From: REEB95 sp050729835 | GTDB lineage: Bacteria; Pseudomonadota; Alphaproteobacteria; ATCC43930; CGMCC-115725 | DNA length: 14,547 nt | Direction of reading: 5' to 3' | NCBI GenBank assembly: GCA_050729835.1 | Contig: JBOHLS010000044.1 | Location: forward strand, 1 to 14,547 | In this document: positions 7,186-14,425 of the stretch, piece after piece | Layout of the letters: the number at the start of each line of letters is the position of its first letter | How positions within the stretch are numbered: the stretch's first letter is position 1 | Notes under the pieces: model-generated | Database searches by the model: none | Told to the model about the DNA's origin: nothing | The model's input: only the letters and a program-made list of their open reading frames with translations | Position numbers and translations under genes: made by a program

Positions 7186-7301
7186 ATCAGGACAATTTGC
7201 CATTTCCGAGTCGTTAGCCTGTGACGAAGTTGTGGCTACATGGCCCTTTTTCGATCACAGATATGGAGGAGGGGTAAAAAAATGCTCCGGGATTTCTAAA
7301 A

Positions 7302-7316
7302 TTAACGGTTTTTTTA
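7302..7316. promoter_or_regulatory. Near-consensus CtrA box proximal to ctrA
   Basis: TTAA at 7302-7305 and TTTA at 7313-7316 are spaced by seven bases, one mismatch from the CtrA consensus, 65 bases before the ctrA start. Part of it is a T-run, so it could be chance in an AT-rich stretch. Confidence 0.35.
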
Positions 7317-7380
7317 CGCGGCACGGTAAGGATGATTAAAGTTACTATTCTCCAAACAGCCGCATCGTCGGGGGTTCGTT

Positions 7381-8106
7381 ATGCGTGTGCTTCTGATCGA
7401 GGATGATTCGGCCACCGCCGCCAGCATCGACATGATGCTCAAGAGCGAGGGCTTCATTTGCGATACCACCGACCTTGGCGAGGACGGGCTCGAGATCGGC
7501 AAACTCTACGATTACGACATCATCGTGCTCGACCTCATGCTGCCGGACATCGACGGCTACGAGGTGCTCCGCCGCCTACGCGCGGCGCGGGTACGCACGC
7601 CGATTCTGATCCTGTCGGGGCTCAACGAGCTCGACAACAAGATCAAGGGCCTGGGCTTCGGCGCCGACGACTTCCTCGGCAAGCCGTTCGACCGGCGCGA
7701 GCTGATCGCCCGCATCCAGGCGATCGTCCGCCGCGCCAAGGGCCATTCGGAATCGGTGATCCGCACCGGCAAGCTCACCGTCAACCTGGACAGCCGCACC
7801 GTCGAGGCCGACGGCGCGCCGCTCCACCTGACGGGCAAGGAATACGGCATCCTCGAGCTCTTGAGCCTGCGCAAGGGCACGACGCTGACCAAGGAGATGT
7901 TCCTCAACCATCTCTATGGCGGCATGGACGAGCCCGAGCTCAAGATCATCGACGTCTTCGTCTGCAAGCTCAGGAAGAAGCTCGCCAACGCCACCAGCGG
8001 CGAGAACTACATCGAGACCGTGTGGGGCCGCGGCTATGTGCTGCGCGATCCGCCGGCCGGCGACCTGGTGGCCAGCGAGCTGGCGCGGGTTGCGGTCAAG
8101 GCCTGA
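7381..8106 (+). CDS. ctrA: Cell-cycle response regulator CtrA
   Basis: CtrA is the master response regulator of alphaproteobacterial cell cycle and motility genes. The 241 residues comprise an N-terminal receiver (1-115), with acidic pocket E7/D8/D9, phospho-acceptor D51 in VLDLMLPD and K101 in GKPF, and an OmpR-type winged-helix domain (about 125-230). The latter contains the highly conserved LTGKEYGILELLSLRKGTTL, then TKEMFLNHLYGGMDEPELKI and ETVWGRGYVLRDP. The start MRVLLIEDDSATA is canonical. The protein ends VAVKA, not in the Ala-Ala that acts as ClpXP degron in Caulobacter. The gene is divergent from fliJ, convergent with chpT, followed by a strong terminator and preceded by CtrA boxes and GANTC sites. 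Confidence 0.98.
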   Translation: MRVLLIEDDSATAASIDMMLKSEGFICDTTDLGEDGLEIGKLYDYDIIVLDLMLPDIDGYEVLRRLRAARVRTPILILSGLNELDNKIKGLGFGADDFLGKPFDRRELIARIQAIVRRAKGHSESVIRTGKLTVNLDSRTVEADGAPLHLTGKEYGILELLSLRKGTTLTKEMFLNHLYGGMDEPELKIIDVFVCKLRKKLANATSGENYIETVWGRGYVLRDPPAGDLVASELARVAVKA

Positions 8107-8153
8107 ATTTTCTTCGTCCCTTTACCGGGGGGTGTGAATTTCCGGGGGGTTTC

Positions 8154-8189
8154 AAAACGGCGGCACAGAACGTGCCGCCGTTTTTATTT
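8154..8189 (+). terminator. Rho-independent terminator of ctrA
   Basis: A perfect 13-base-pair stem (8154-8166 with 8172-8184) around the loop AGAAC is followed by T's on the plus strand (8181-8185 and beyond). The left arm starts with AAAA, so the hairpin also offers a short T-run on the minus strand and may stop chpT transcription too. It lies 48 bases after the ctrA stop. Confidence 0.88.
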
Positions 8190-8248
8190 GCATGGCGTAG
8201 CGCAGCCCGGCCAGCGGGCCGGGCGTCGTGCGAAGTCGACATAAAAAA

Positions 8249-8848
8249 TCAGTTTGCGGCAAACGTCGCGCGCTTGTCGGCTTCGGCCAGCGTCAGATTC
8301 GCGCCGACACTCTCGGCATAACGCGCGGTGAAATAGGCGTGCACCGTGCGCGCGGTCAGCGCTGCGACCTCGGCCGCCGGCGTCAGCGCCGCCTTGAGCT
8401 CGGCGGTCAGGTTCACCGCCTCGCCCGCCGCCACCGCCGACAGACCCTTGCCTTGGCGCGCCAGCGTCACCGTACCGCCACGCGGCAGCGTCTCGGCCGC
8501 CAGCAGCACTAGGTTGCAGGCGAGCTTCTGCCACGACGAGTCCAGCGCGTCGAAGGCACCGGGCCAGTCGCAGCGCACTTTGCCGCCTTCGAGGATGCCG
8601 GCGACCAACGCCTTGGCATCAGGCGCGCCGCCGCCGACGCCGCCCGCCCCATAGGCGAAGCGATAGAATTGCAGCCGCATCGCCGCGCGCCGCGCGCTCT
8701 GGCCGATCAGCGCCGTGGCGTCGCGCATGAAGCCGGCGTCGCCGTCGCTCAGCAGCTCGACGCCGTTGTTGATGGCGCCGACCGGGCTGATGAGCTCGTG
8801 GCAGAGCCGCGAGGCGAGCAACTCAAGGACGCGGAATTCAACTTGCAT
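8249..8848 (-). CDS. chpT: Histidine phosphotransferase ChpT
   Basis: ChpT passes phosphate from the CckA receiver to CtrA (and CpdR in species that have it). The 199-residue protein has the family layout: an N-terminal helical hairpin with the phospho-acceptor H17 in ASRLCHELISPVGAINNGVE, then a degenerate GHKL-like C-terminal domain (about 75-195) that no longer binds ATP, seen as WQKLACNLVLLAAETLPRGG. Length fits the usual 200-250. Its nearest upstream gene is the lipoprotein gene on the same strand, but a palindromic repeat lies between them. It runs convergently into ctrA, so relay and regulator are physically adjacent although not co-transcribed. Confidence 0.92.
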   Translation of the reverse strand: MQVEFRVLELLASRLCHELISPVGAINNGVELLSDGDAGFMRDATALIGQSARRAAMRLQFYRFAYGAGGVGGGAPDAKALVAGILEGGKVRCDWPGAFDALDSSWQKLACNLVLLAAETLPRGGTVTLARQGKGLSAVAAGEAVNLTAELKAALTPAAEVAALTARTVHAYFTARYAESVGANLTLAEADKRATFAAN

Positions 8849-8904
8849 GCGGCCGGAACCCTATAATGCCAACCCGATTCGCGACAACGACCCATAATCT
8901 GATC

Positions 8905-8986
8905 CGTCATCGCGAGCGGTGCGAAGCGATCCAGATCACGCATGGCCAGATTGCTTCGCGGCCCTCCCGGTCGCTCGCAATGACGA
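8905..8986. repeat. Intergenic palindromic repeat, GTCATTGCGAGC family
   Basis: The left arm at 8906-8934 (GTCATCGCGAGCGGTGCGAA then GCGATCCAG) pairs with the right arm at about 8946-8985 (CAGATTGCTTCGCG then TCGCTCGCAATGACG). It is a relative of the inner repeat at 6556-6633 and lies between the lipoprotein gene and chpT. The outer CAGCTGTCAG arms of the first copy are missing here. Confidence 0.75.
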
Positions 8987-8994
8987 CGGCTGCG

Positions 8995-9525
8995 TTAGAA
9001 CCTGTGCAGCTTCTTCAGCAGCGTTTCGATGTTGGCTTGCAGCGCGCGCTCGTCGGCGAGGCGAAGCCGCGTGCCGAAGATTGCCGACTCGTCGAAGGTC
9101 GCGGTGCCGCTGGCGGTGACCGAATATTCCGCGTTGGTCCCCAGCCCGATCAGCCGGTAGAGCACGGTGGCGGTGACGGTGGTGTCGTCGGTCAGCGCGA
9201 ATTTCGGCTGGTCGAGCTCTTGCAGCGCGGCATCGAGGTGATAGCGCGGTTTCCGTCCCGTCGCGAGATAGCCGGAGGATTTCAGGCTCTGCTCGAGCGC
9301 TTGGCGGAAGGCGTCGGCGCCAACCGCGGGCGGCGACGAGGCGTCGGTCGGGCGGCTGCCGGCCACGTCGCCGACCACGACCGCGTTCTTGACCACCCAG
9401 TTGGGCTTGCCCGCCGGCGGGTCGGCCGCGACCATGCCTTGCGTGGTCGCCGGCGGCGAGGTGCAGGACGCGAGTGCGCACGCGATGCCAACCGCCACCA
9501 TGCTCAACCCGTTCCCCCGCGCCAT
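8995..9525 (-). CDS. Small outer-envelope lipoprotein of unknown function
   Basis: I choose the ATG at 9525 because a GGAGGA lies just upstream and the product then begins with a proper lipoprotein signal: MARGNGLSMVAVGIACALAS followed by the lipobox cysteine (C21). A start at 9606 would overlap mobA and add a Gly/Arg-rich lead. The mature 156 residues contain a region AFRQALEQSLKSSGYLA, a YHLDAALQELDQPKF segment and strands TVTATVLYRLIG, ending with ERALQANIETLLKKLHRF. This resembles small hypothetical lipoproteins seen widely in alphaproteobacteria; I do not know a function. It starts 22 bases after the mobA stop and is probably co-transcribed with it. Confidence 0.75.
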   Translation of the reverse strand: MARGNGLSMVAVGIACALASCTSPPATTQGMVAADPPAGKPNWVVKNAVVVGDVAGSRPTDASSPPAVGADAFRQALEQSLKSSGYLATGRKPRYHLDAALQELDQPKFALTDDTTVTATVLYRLIGLGTNAEYSVTASGTATFDESAIFGTRLRLADERALQANIETLLKKLHRF

Positions 9526-9547
9526 CCCGCTTCCTCCGCCTCCAATC

Positions 9548-10180
9548 CTAACCCGGCGCGGCCCGCCGGGTCGCGTCCGCCGCGCGGCTGACGCGCTCGC
9601 CTTCATCTAAATCTTTAGGCGTATTGGTGTTGAAGAACGGATCGTGGGGCTGTGCCGGAAATTCGACCACCGCGAGGCGATGGCGCGCGGTCCACTGATC
9701 GACCTTGCGCAGGCCCGAATTCAGCGCGGCGCGCAGATCCGCGCGAAAGCCGAGCGGCCACAGGCCGAAGACCGGATGGCTGCGCCCGTTCGAGGCGGCG
9801 CAGGCGAGATCGTGCCGCCCATCGCTCACCGCGTCGGCGAGCCGCATAACCAGGTCCGTCGGCAGGAACGGCGCGTCGGTGGCGAAGCTGGCGACATGCG
9901 TCGCGCCGGCGACGTGCGATTGCGCCCAGTCGAGCCCGGCGAGCACTCCGGCGAGCGGCCCGGCAAAGTCGGGGATGCTGTCGCTCACAACCGGCAGACT
10001 GAATTCGGCGAACCGTGCCGGATCGCCGTTGGCGTTGAGCACCAGCGCGGTCACCTGCGGCCGCGCCCGCGCGATCACCCGCGCCAGGATGGTCGCGCCC
10101 GCCATAACACGCAGCGACTTGTCGCCGCCGCCCATGCGGCGTGACAGCCCGCCCGCCAGCAGCACGCCAGCGATTTTCAT
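9548..10180 (-). CDS. mobA: Molybdenum cofactor guanylyltransferase MobA
   Basis: MobA links GMP to molybdopterin to make the guanine dinucleotide form of the cofactor used by DMSO-reductase-family enzymes, including formate dehydrogenases. The 210-residue protein starts MKIAGVLLAGGLSRRMGGGD, the nucleotide-binding LAGGxxxRMGxxDK motif. The metal-binding TDAPF lies at about 101-105, DFAGPLAGVLAG at about 71-82, and NTNTPKDL near the C-terminus. I prefer the ATG at 10180 to a GTG at 10195, since it gives the canonical N-terminus and the GGTGAGGGGG before it can serve as ribosome binding site. It follows fdhD on the same strand after a palindromic repeat, a sensible pairing because both serve formate dehydrogenase. 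Confidence 0.93.
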   Translation of the reverse strand: MKIAGVLLAGGLSRRMGGGDKSLRVMAGATILARVIARARPQVTALVLNANGDPARFAEFSLPVVSDSIPDFAGPLAGVLAGLDWAQSHVAGATHVASFATDAPFLPTDLVMRLADAVSDGRHDLACAASNGRSHPVFGLWPLGFRADLRAALNSGLRKVDQWTARHRLAVVEFPAQPHDPFFNTNTPKDLDEGERVSRAADATRRAAPG

Positions 10181-10186
10181 CGCATG

Positions 10187-10283
10187 CCCCCTCACCCAGC
10201 TTTAGGTAAGGCTCGCCTCACCCGGCTCGCCAACCTAAAGCAACCCTCTCCCCCTTTCAGGGGGAGACGAAAGGGTGAGGGGG
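10187..10283. repeat. Palindromic repeat in the mobA leader
   Basis: The outer arms CCCCCTCACCC (10187-10197) and GGGTGAGGGGG (10273-10283) are perfect inverted repeats. Inside are GCTTTAGGT/ACCTAAAGC (near 10200-10208 and 10233-10241) and a hairpin TCTCCCCCT/AGGGGGAGA near 10247-10267. This is the 'CCCTCACCC...CCCTCTCCC' class of intergenic repeat common in high-GC proteobacteria. The left outer arm abuts mobA and, on the minus strand, supplies its purine-rich ribosome binding region. Confidence 0.75.
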
Positions 10284-10324
10284 TGCTTACCGTCGTTGAA
10301 ATACCGATCATTGAGAAATCGCCA

Positions 10325-11206
10325 TTACACCGCGTCCTCGGCGAGCGAGGCCTTGCGCTGATGGTGCGGGCTTTCGCCGGCGACACGCGCGCCGTCGTCG
10401 TCGCGCACGATGCGCCCCTCGCCCGACAACGCGACGAAGCGCTTACCCTTGGCGCGGCCGATCAGCGTCAGGTTAGCTTTGCGCGCCAGCTCGACGCCCC
10501 AGGCGGTGAAGCCCGAGCGCGACACCAGGATGGGAATGCCCATCTGCACCGTCTTGATCACCATCTCCGAGGTCAGCCGGCCGGTGGTGTAGAAGGTCTT
10601 GCCCGTGGGCGAGATTTTGTTCATCCGCATGTAACCGGCGATCTTGTCGATGGCGTTGTGGCGGCCGACGTCTTCCATATAGACCAGCGGCCGGTCTTCC
10701 TCGCACAGGACGCAGCCGTGAATCGCGCCGGCGGCGAGGTAGAGGCTCGGCGCGGTGTTGATCTTCTTGGTCAGCGCATAGAGCCACGAGGTCTTGAGCA
10801 CCGCGTCAGGATCGAGCCGGACGTCGTCGAACTTCTCCATCAGGTCGCCGAACACCGTGCCCTGGGCGCAGCCCGAAGTCAGCGTCTTCTTGCGCAGCTT
10901 CTTCTCGTAGTCGGTCTTGCGCTTGGTGCGCACGACCACGGTCTCGAGCTCGTCGTCGTAATCGATGCACGTGATCGTGTCGTCCGGCCGCAGCATGTTC
11001 TGGTTCACCAGATATCCCACGGCGAGATAATCGGGATAGTCGCCGACCGTCATCATGGTGACGATCTCCTGCCCGTTGAGGAACAGAGTCAGCGGCCGTT
11101 CGACCACCACCTGGGTCTCGATGCGTTGGCCGCTCTCGTCGACGCCCGGCACCGTGCGCGTCAGGCGCGGATCGTCGGGATTCGGCCGGATGGCGAATTC
11201 TTTCAT
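10325..11206 (-). CDS. fdhD: Formate dehydrogenase accessory protein FdhD
   Basis: FdhD carries sulfur from IscS to the molybdenum cofactor and is required for formate dehydrogenase activity. With the ATG at 11206 it has 293 residues beginning MKEFAIRPNPDD; the longer reading from 11278 adds 24 residues of poor quality. Conserved blocks are PLTLFLNGQEIVTMM, TSGCAQGTVF with C113, AAGAIHGCVLCEEDRPLVYM followed by EDVGRHNAIDKIAGYM, and TTGRLTSEMVIKTVQMGIPI. The active-site loop has one cysteine (GCAQG) where E. coli FdhD has CxxC. It is divergent from moaA and upstream of mobA on the same strand. Confidence 0.95.
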   Translation of the reverse strand: MKEFAIRPNPDDPRLTRTVPGVDESGQRIETQVVVERPLTLFLNGQEIVTMMTVGDYPDYLAVGYLVNQNMLRPDDTITCIDYDDELETVVVRTKRKTDYEKKLRKKTLTSGCAQGTVFGDLMEKFDDVRLDPDAVLKTSWLYALTKKINTAPSLYLAAGAIHGCVLCEEDRPLVYMEDVGRHNAIDKIAGYMRMNKISPTGKTFYTTGRLTSEMVIKTVQMGIPILVSRSGFTAWGVELARKANLTLIGRAKGKRFVALSGEGRIVRDDDGARVAGESPHHQRKASLAEDAV

Positions 11207-11291
11207 GCTCAAGATGATGGGACTTGTAGGTGACGACTGCAAGGCCACCCGGTTGCGCTCAACCCCCTGAATACCCATGTGGAAATCGAGG

Positions 11292-11319
11292 GCGACAAAA
11301 CCGCTTCCAGCGCTATGCT
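11292..11319 (+). promoter_or_regulatory. Possible sigma-70 promoter of moaA
   Basis: GCGACA at 11292-11297 and TATGCT at 11314-11319 are spaced by 16 bases, 30 bases before the moaA start and in the divergent gap from fdhD. Both boxes match only partly. Confidence 0.3.
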
Positions 11320-11348
11320 AGGAGCCCTCGTCGGCTTATATCTTCTGC

Positions 11349-12347
11349 ATGCCCATGATCGATCCGTTCGGCCGCCACATCACCTACCTGCGCGTCTCAG
11401 TCACCGACCGCTGCGATTTCCGCTGCGTCTATTGCATGGCCGAGGATATGGCCTTCCTGCCCAAGGCCGAGGTGCTGACGCTCGAGGAATTGGATCGCGC
11501 CGCCAGCGCCTTCGTGCGGCTGGGCGTGCGCAAGTTGCGCATGACCGGCGGCGAGCCGCTGGTGCGGCGCAACGTCATGGCGCTGATCCGCGGCCTCGGT
11601 CGCCATCTGACGACCGGCGCGCTCGACGAACTGACCTTGACCACCAACGGCAGTCAACTCGCACGCTACGCCGGCGAGCTCAAAGCCGCGGGCATGAAGC
11701 GGATCAATGTTTCACTGGACACGCTGGACGCGGCCAAGTTCACCGCCATCACGCGTTGGGGTAAATTAGATCAAGTCCTGGATGGGCTGCGCGCGGCGAA
11801 GAACGCCGGTCTCGCGATCAAGATCAACACCGTGGCGCTCACGGGCGTCAACGACGACGAGCTCGACCGCCTCGTCGCCTGGTGCGGCGAACAGGGCTTC
11901 GACCAGACGCTGATCGAGGTCATGCCGATGGGCGAGATCGGCGAAGGCGCCAGGCTCGAGCAATATCTCCCCCTCTCCGTCGTGCGCGCCAAGCTCAAGA
12001 CCAAATGGACGCTCGACGAGACCGATTACCGCAGCGGCGGGCCGGCGCGCTATGTCGTCGTGCGCGAGACCGGCCGGCGGCTCGGGTTCATCACCCCGCT
12101 GACGCACAATTTCTGCGAAAGCTGCAACCGCGTGCGGCTGACCTGCACCGGCACACTTTACATGTGCCTCGGCCAGCAAGACGCCGCCGATCTGCGCGCC
12201 CCGCTGCGCGCCTCGGAAAGCGACGCGCCCTTGGAGGATGCCATCCGCGAAGCGATCGCGCGCAAGCCCAAGGGCCACGATTTCGTCATCGACCGCCGCC
12301 ATCCAGCGCCGGCGGTGCCGCGCCACATGAGCGTCACCGGCGGCTGA
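11349..12347 (+). CDS. moaA: GTP 3',8-cyclase MoaA
   Basis: MoaA is the radical-SAM enzyme that starts molybdenum cofactor synthesis by converting GTP to 3',8-cyclo-GTP; MoaC completes cPMP formation. The 332-residue protein has the SAM-cluster motif C22-x3-C26-x2-C29 (RCDFRCVYC), MTGGEPLVR at about 65-73, and the second cluster motif C256-x2-C259-x13-C273. The C-terminus ends in Gly-Gly, essential for catalysis in characterised MoaA. All key residues are intact. It is divergent from fdhD and precedes nadK by ten bases. moaC and the other moa/moe genes are not in the window. Confidence 0.97.
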   Translation: MPMIDPFGRHITYLRVSVTDRCDFRCVYCMAEDMAFLPKAEVLTLEELDRAASAFVRLGVRKLRMTGGEPLVRRNVMALIRGLGRHLTTGALDELTLTTNGSQLARYAGELKAAGMKRINVSLDTLDAAKFTAITRWGKLDQVLDGLRAAKNAGLAIKINTVALTGVNDDELDRLVAWCGEQGFDQTLIEVMPMGEIGEGARLEQYLPLSVVRAKLKTKWTLDETDYRSGGPARYVVVRETGRRLGFITPLTHNFCESCNRVRLTCTGTLYMCLGQQDAADLRAPLRASESDAPLEDAIREAIARKPKGHDFVIDRRHPAPAVPRHMSVTGG

Positions 12348-12357
12348 GTCGACGACG

Positions 12358-13128
12358 GTGGCCGACGACCGCTCCATAGGCTTCGCCGCCAGCGAGGCGC
12401 CCGAAGCGCAAAAGGCGCTGGTCGAGCTCAAGCATCGCTACGGCGGCGTCGCGCTCGAGCGGGCCGACATCATCGTGGCGCTCGGCGGCGACGGCTTCAT
12501 GCTCGAGACGCTGCACCGCTATCTCGACCGCAAGGTGCCGTTCTACGGCATGCACCGCGGCAGCGTTGGCTTCCTGATGAACGACTACGACACCGAGGGA
12601 TTGAAGGAACGCATCGCGCGCGCCGAGCCGGTGGCGATCAACCCGCTCGAGATGACGGCACGTGACGCGCGCGGTCAGACCCACAGCGCGCTCGCCATCA
12701 ACGAGATCTCGCTCACCCGCCAGGGCCGCCAGGTCGCCAAGATCAAGATCAGCGTCGACGACCAGGTGCGCCTGCCCGAGCTGATGGCCGACGGCGTGAT
12801 GGTGGCGACGCCGATCGGCAGCACCGCCTATAACCTCTCGGCGCACGGACCCATCGTCCCGCTCGGCTCCAATCTGGTGGCGTTGACGCCGGTGAGCACG
12901 TTCCGGCCGCGACGCTGGCGCGGTGCGCTACTGCCGCAGACCGCGCGCTTCCGCTTCGAGACGCTCGAGGCCGAGCGCCGGCCGGTGACGGTCGCCGCCG
13001 ACTATACCGAGGTGCGCGACATACTCGCGGTCGAGGTGCGCCAGACCAGCGACGTCTCGTTCACCCTGCTGTTCGACCCCGAGCACAATTTCGCCGAGCG
13101 GGTGATGAAGGAGCAGTTCGCAAGCTAG
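12358..13128 (+). CDS. nadK: NAD kinase
   Basis: NAD kinase phosphorylates NAD to NADP in the cytosol. The 256-residue protein has the catalytic GGDG motif at 43-46 (ALGGDGFMLETLHRYL), the conserved NE at 115-116 (LAINEISL) and the nucleotide-binding GSTAYNLSAHGPIVP at about 154-168. The start is a GTG, giving VADDRSIGFAASEAPEAQKA, which matches the short N-terminus usual in alphaproteobacterial NadK. It starts ten bases after the moaA stop and is probably co-transcribed with it, although the functions are unrelated. Confidence 0.96.
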   Translation: MADDRSIGFAASEAPEAQKALVELKHRYGGVALERADIIVALGGDGFMLETLHRYLDRKVPFYGMHRGSVGFLMNDYDTEGLKERIARAEPVAINPLEMTARDARGQTHSALAINEISLTRQGRQVAKIKISVDDQVRLPELMADGVMVATPIGSTAYNLSAHGPIVPLGSNLVALTPVSTFRPRRWRGALLPQTARFRFETLEAERRPVTVAADYTEVRDILAVEVRQTSDVSFTLLFDPEHNFAERVMKEQFAS

Positions 13129-13193
13129 TCCGCGAGCCGCAAGCCAGCGCGGCCTAGCGCGGCCGGTCGGCGCTGGGGCATAGTGACATTATT

Positions 13194-14348
13194 ATGAAGA
13201 CGCTCTCTCCCGTTGCGATGATCCGCAAGCTCGTGGGCTTTGACACCACCAGCCGCGAGAGCAATCTCGCGCTGATCGAGTTCGCGCGCGACTGGCTCGA
13301 CGGCTTCGGCATCAAGTCCGAGCTGGTGTTCGACGGCACGCGGCGCAAGGCCAGCCTGTTCGCCACCGTTGGCCCCGAGGACAAGCCCGGCGTCCTGCTG
13401 TCGGGCCACAGCGACGTCGTGCCGGTCGACGGCCAGGATTGGCATTCCGAGCCGTTCACTGCGACCGAGAAGGACGACCGGCTCTATGCCCGCGGCAGCT
13501 CGGACATGAAAAGCTTCATCGCCGTCGCGCTGGCGTTGGTGCCCGACTTCGTCGCCGCCAAGCTCAAGACGCCGATCCATTTCGGCATCACGTACGACGA
13601 GGAGGTCGGCTGCCTCGGCGTCCGGCCGTTGATCGCGGCGCTGGCCAAGCGTTACGTCAAGCCGCGGCTCTGCATCATCGGCGAACCGACGATGATGCAG
13701 CCGGTGATCGCCAACAAGGGCAAGCGCAGCTATGTCTGCCGCGTGCGCGGCCACGAAAGCCACTCGGCGCTCGCGCATGCCGGCGCCAACGCCGTCGAGG
13801 CGGCCGCCGAGATCGTGGCATATCTCAAGGCGATGGCGCGGCAACGACGCAAGGAGGGTCCGTTCGACCGCGATTTCATGCCGCCCTACAGCACCGTTCA
13901 TGTCGGCACCATCCAGGGCGGCACCGCGCTCAACATCGTGCCGCGCGATTGCCGCTTCGAGTTCGAGATCCGCGACCTGCCCGGCGACGATGCCGATGCC
14001 CTGCGCGCCGAGATCGAGCGCTTCGCCGAGGGATTGCTGCCCGAGATGCGCGCGGTGAGCGGCGACGTCGCCATCGCCTTCGACGAGACCAACGTGACGC
14101 CGCCGCTCTCGACCACGCCCGACGCCGAGATCGTCCAACTCGCGCAAGCGCTGTCGGGCGCCAACGCCACCGGCAAGGTCAGCTACACCACCGAAGGCGG
14201 GCTCTATCAGCAGGGCGGCATTCCCACCGTGATCTGCGGCCCCGGCTCGATCGAGCAGGCGCACCGGCCGGACGAGTTCGTCGCCTTGGACCAGGTGAAG
14301 CAGTGCGCGGCATTCATGCAGCGTCTGCTGGAGCGCTGCGCGCGCTGA
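13194..14348 (+). CDS. argE: M20-family deacetylase, probably acetylornithine deacetylase ArgE
   Basis: This 384-residue enzyme belongs to the M20 metallopeptidase family. ArgE hydrolyses N-acetylornithine to ornithine in arginine synthesis. The metal and catalytic residues are all visible: H72 in LLSGHSDVVPVDG, D104 in YARGSSDMKSF, the EE pair 136-137 in TYDEEVGCLG, E164 in IIGEPT and H357 in GSIEQAHRPDEFV. The GHESHSALAHAGANAVE segment (about 186-202) is the dimerisation-domain motif. The substrate is assigned by overall similarity to alphaproteobacterial ArgE; a succinyl-diaminopimelate desuccinylase or other M20 deacylase is less likely. It is followed by a hairpin terminator and an IS1595-type element. 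Confidence 0.9.
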   Translation: MKTLSPVAMIRKLVGFDTTSRESNLALIEFARDWLDGFGIKSELVFDGTRRKASLFATVGPEDKPGVLLSGHSDVVPVDGQDWHSEPFTATEKDDRLYARGSSDMKSFIAVALALVPDFVAAKLKTPIHFGITYDEEVGCLGVRPLIAALAKRYVKPRLCIIGEPTMMQPVIANKGKRSYVCRVRGHESHSALAHAGANAVEAAAEIVAYLKAMARQRRKEGPFDRDFMPPYSTVHVGTIQGGTALNIVPRDCRFEFEIRDLPGDDADALRAEIERFAEGLLPEMRAVSGDVAIAFDETNVTPPLSTTPDAEIVQLAQALSGANATGKVSYTTEGGLYQQGGIPTVICGPGSIEQAHRPDEFVALDQVKQCAAFMQRLLERCAR

Positions 14349-14393
14349 GTCGTCGGCCGCTTGTCCATGTCGCGCACGTCACCCCCTCCTCAG

Positions 14394-14425
14394 CCCTCCC
14401 CTTTCGAGGGGGAGGGATAATTTTT
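14394..14425 (+). terminator. Hairpin terminator after argE
   Basis: CCCTCCCC (14394-14401) pairs with GGGGAGGG (14409-14416), followed by ATAA and a run of five T (14421-14425). It lies 46 bases past the argE stop. Its sequence resembles the CCCTCTCCCCC/GGGGGAGA hairpin inside the repeat at 10187-10283, so it may be a short relative of that repeat used as a terminator. Confidence 0.65.

Larger units (their letters stand above)
7011..7380. promoter_or_regulatory. Divergent fliJ/ctrA control region
   Basis: This 370-base gap has no gene and is visibly AT-richer near ctrA. It holds one exact CtrA box (7171-7185), one near match (TTAA-N7-TTTA at 7302-7316) and three GANTC sites (7063-7067, 7078-7082, 7208-7212), with a fourth GATTC just inside ctrA. 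The layout resembles the Caulobacter ctrA promoter, where CcrM methylation and CtrA itself tune expression. A GGGGG lies seven bases before the ctrA ATG as a plausible ribosome binding site. Confidence 0.6.

Noticed and set aside
8124..8149. Two CCGGGGGG units after ctrA as a direct repeat or regulatory array
   Set aside because: Only two short G-rich copies, with no further units and a good terminator just downstream.
8862..8867. TATAAT on the plus strand upstream of the chpT start
   Set aside because: No plus-strand gene follows and no suitable -35 was seen, so it is likely chance.
10184..11233. A 349-codon plus-strand open frame opposite fdhD
   Set aside because: FdhD motifs are all on the minus strand; the plus-strand translation has no recognisable domain and starts inside a palindromic repeat.
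13125..14264. A 379-codon minus-strand open frame opposite argE
   Set aside because: It mirrors the M20 deacetylase gene, which has complete metal-binding residues on the plus strand.
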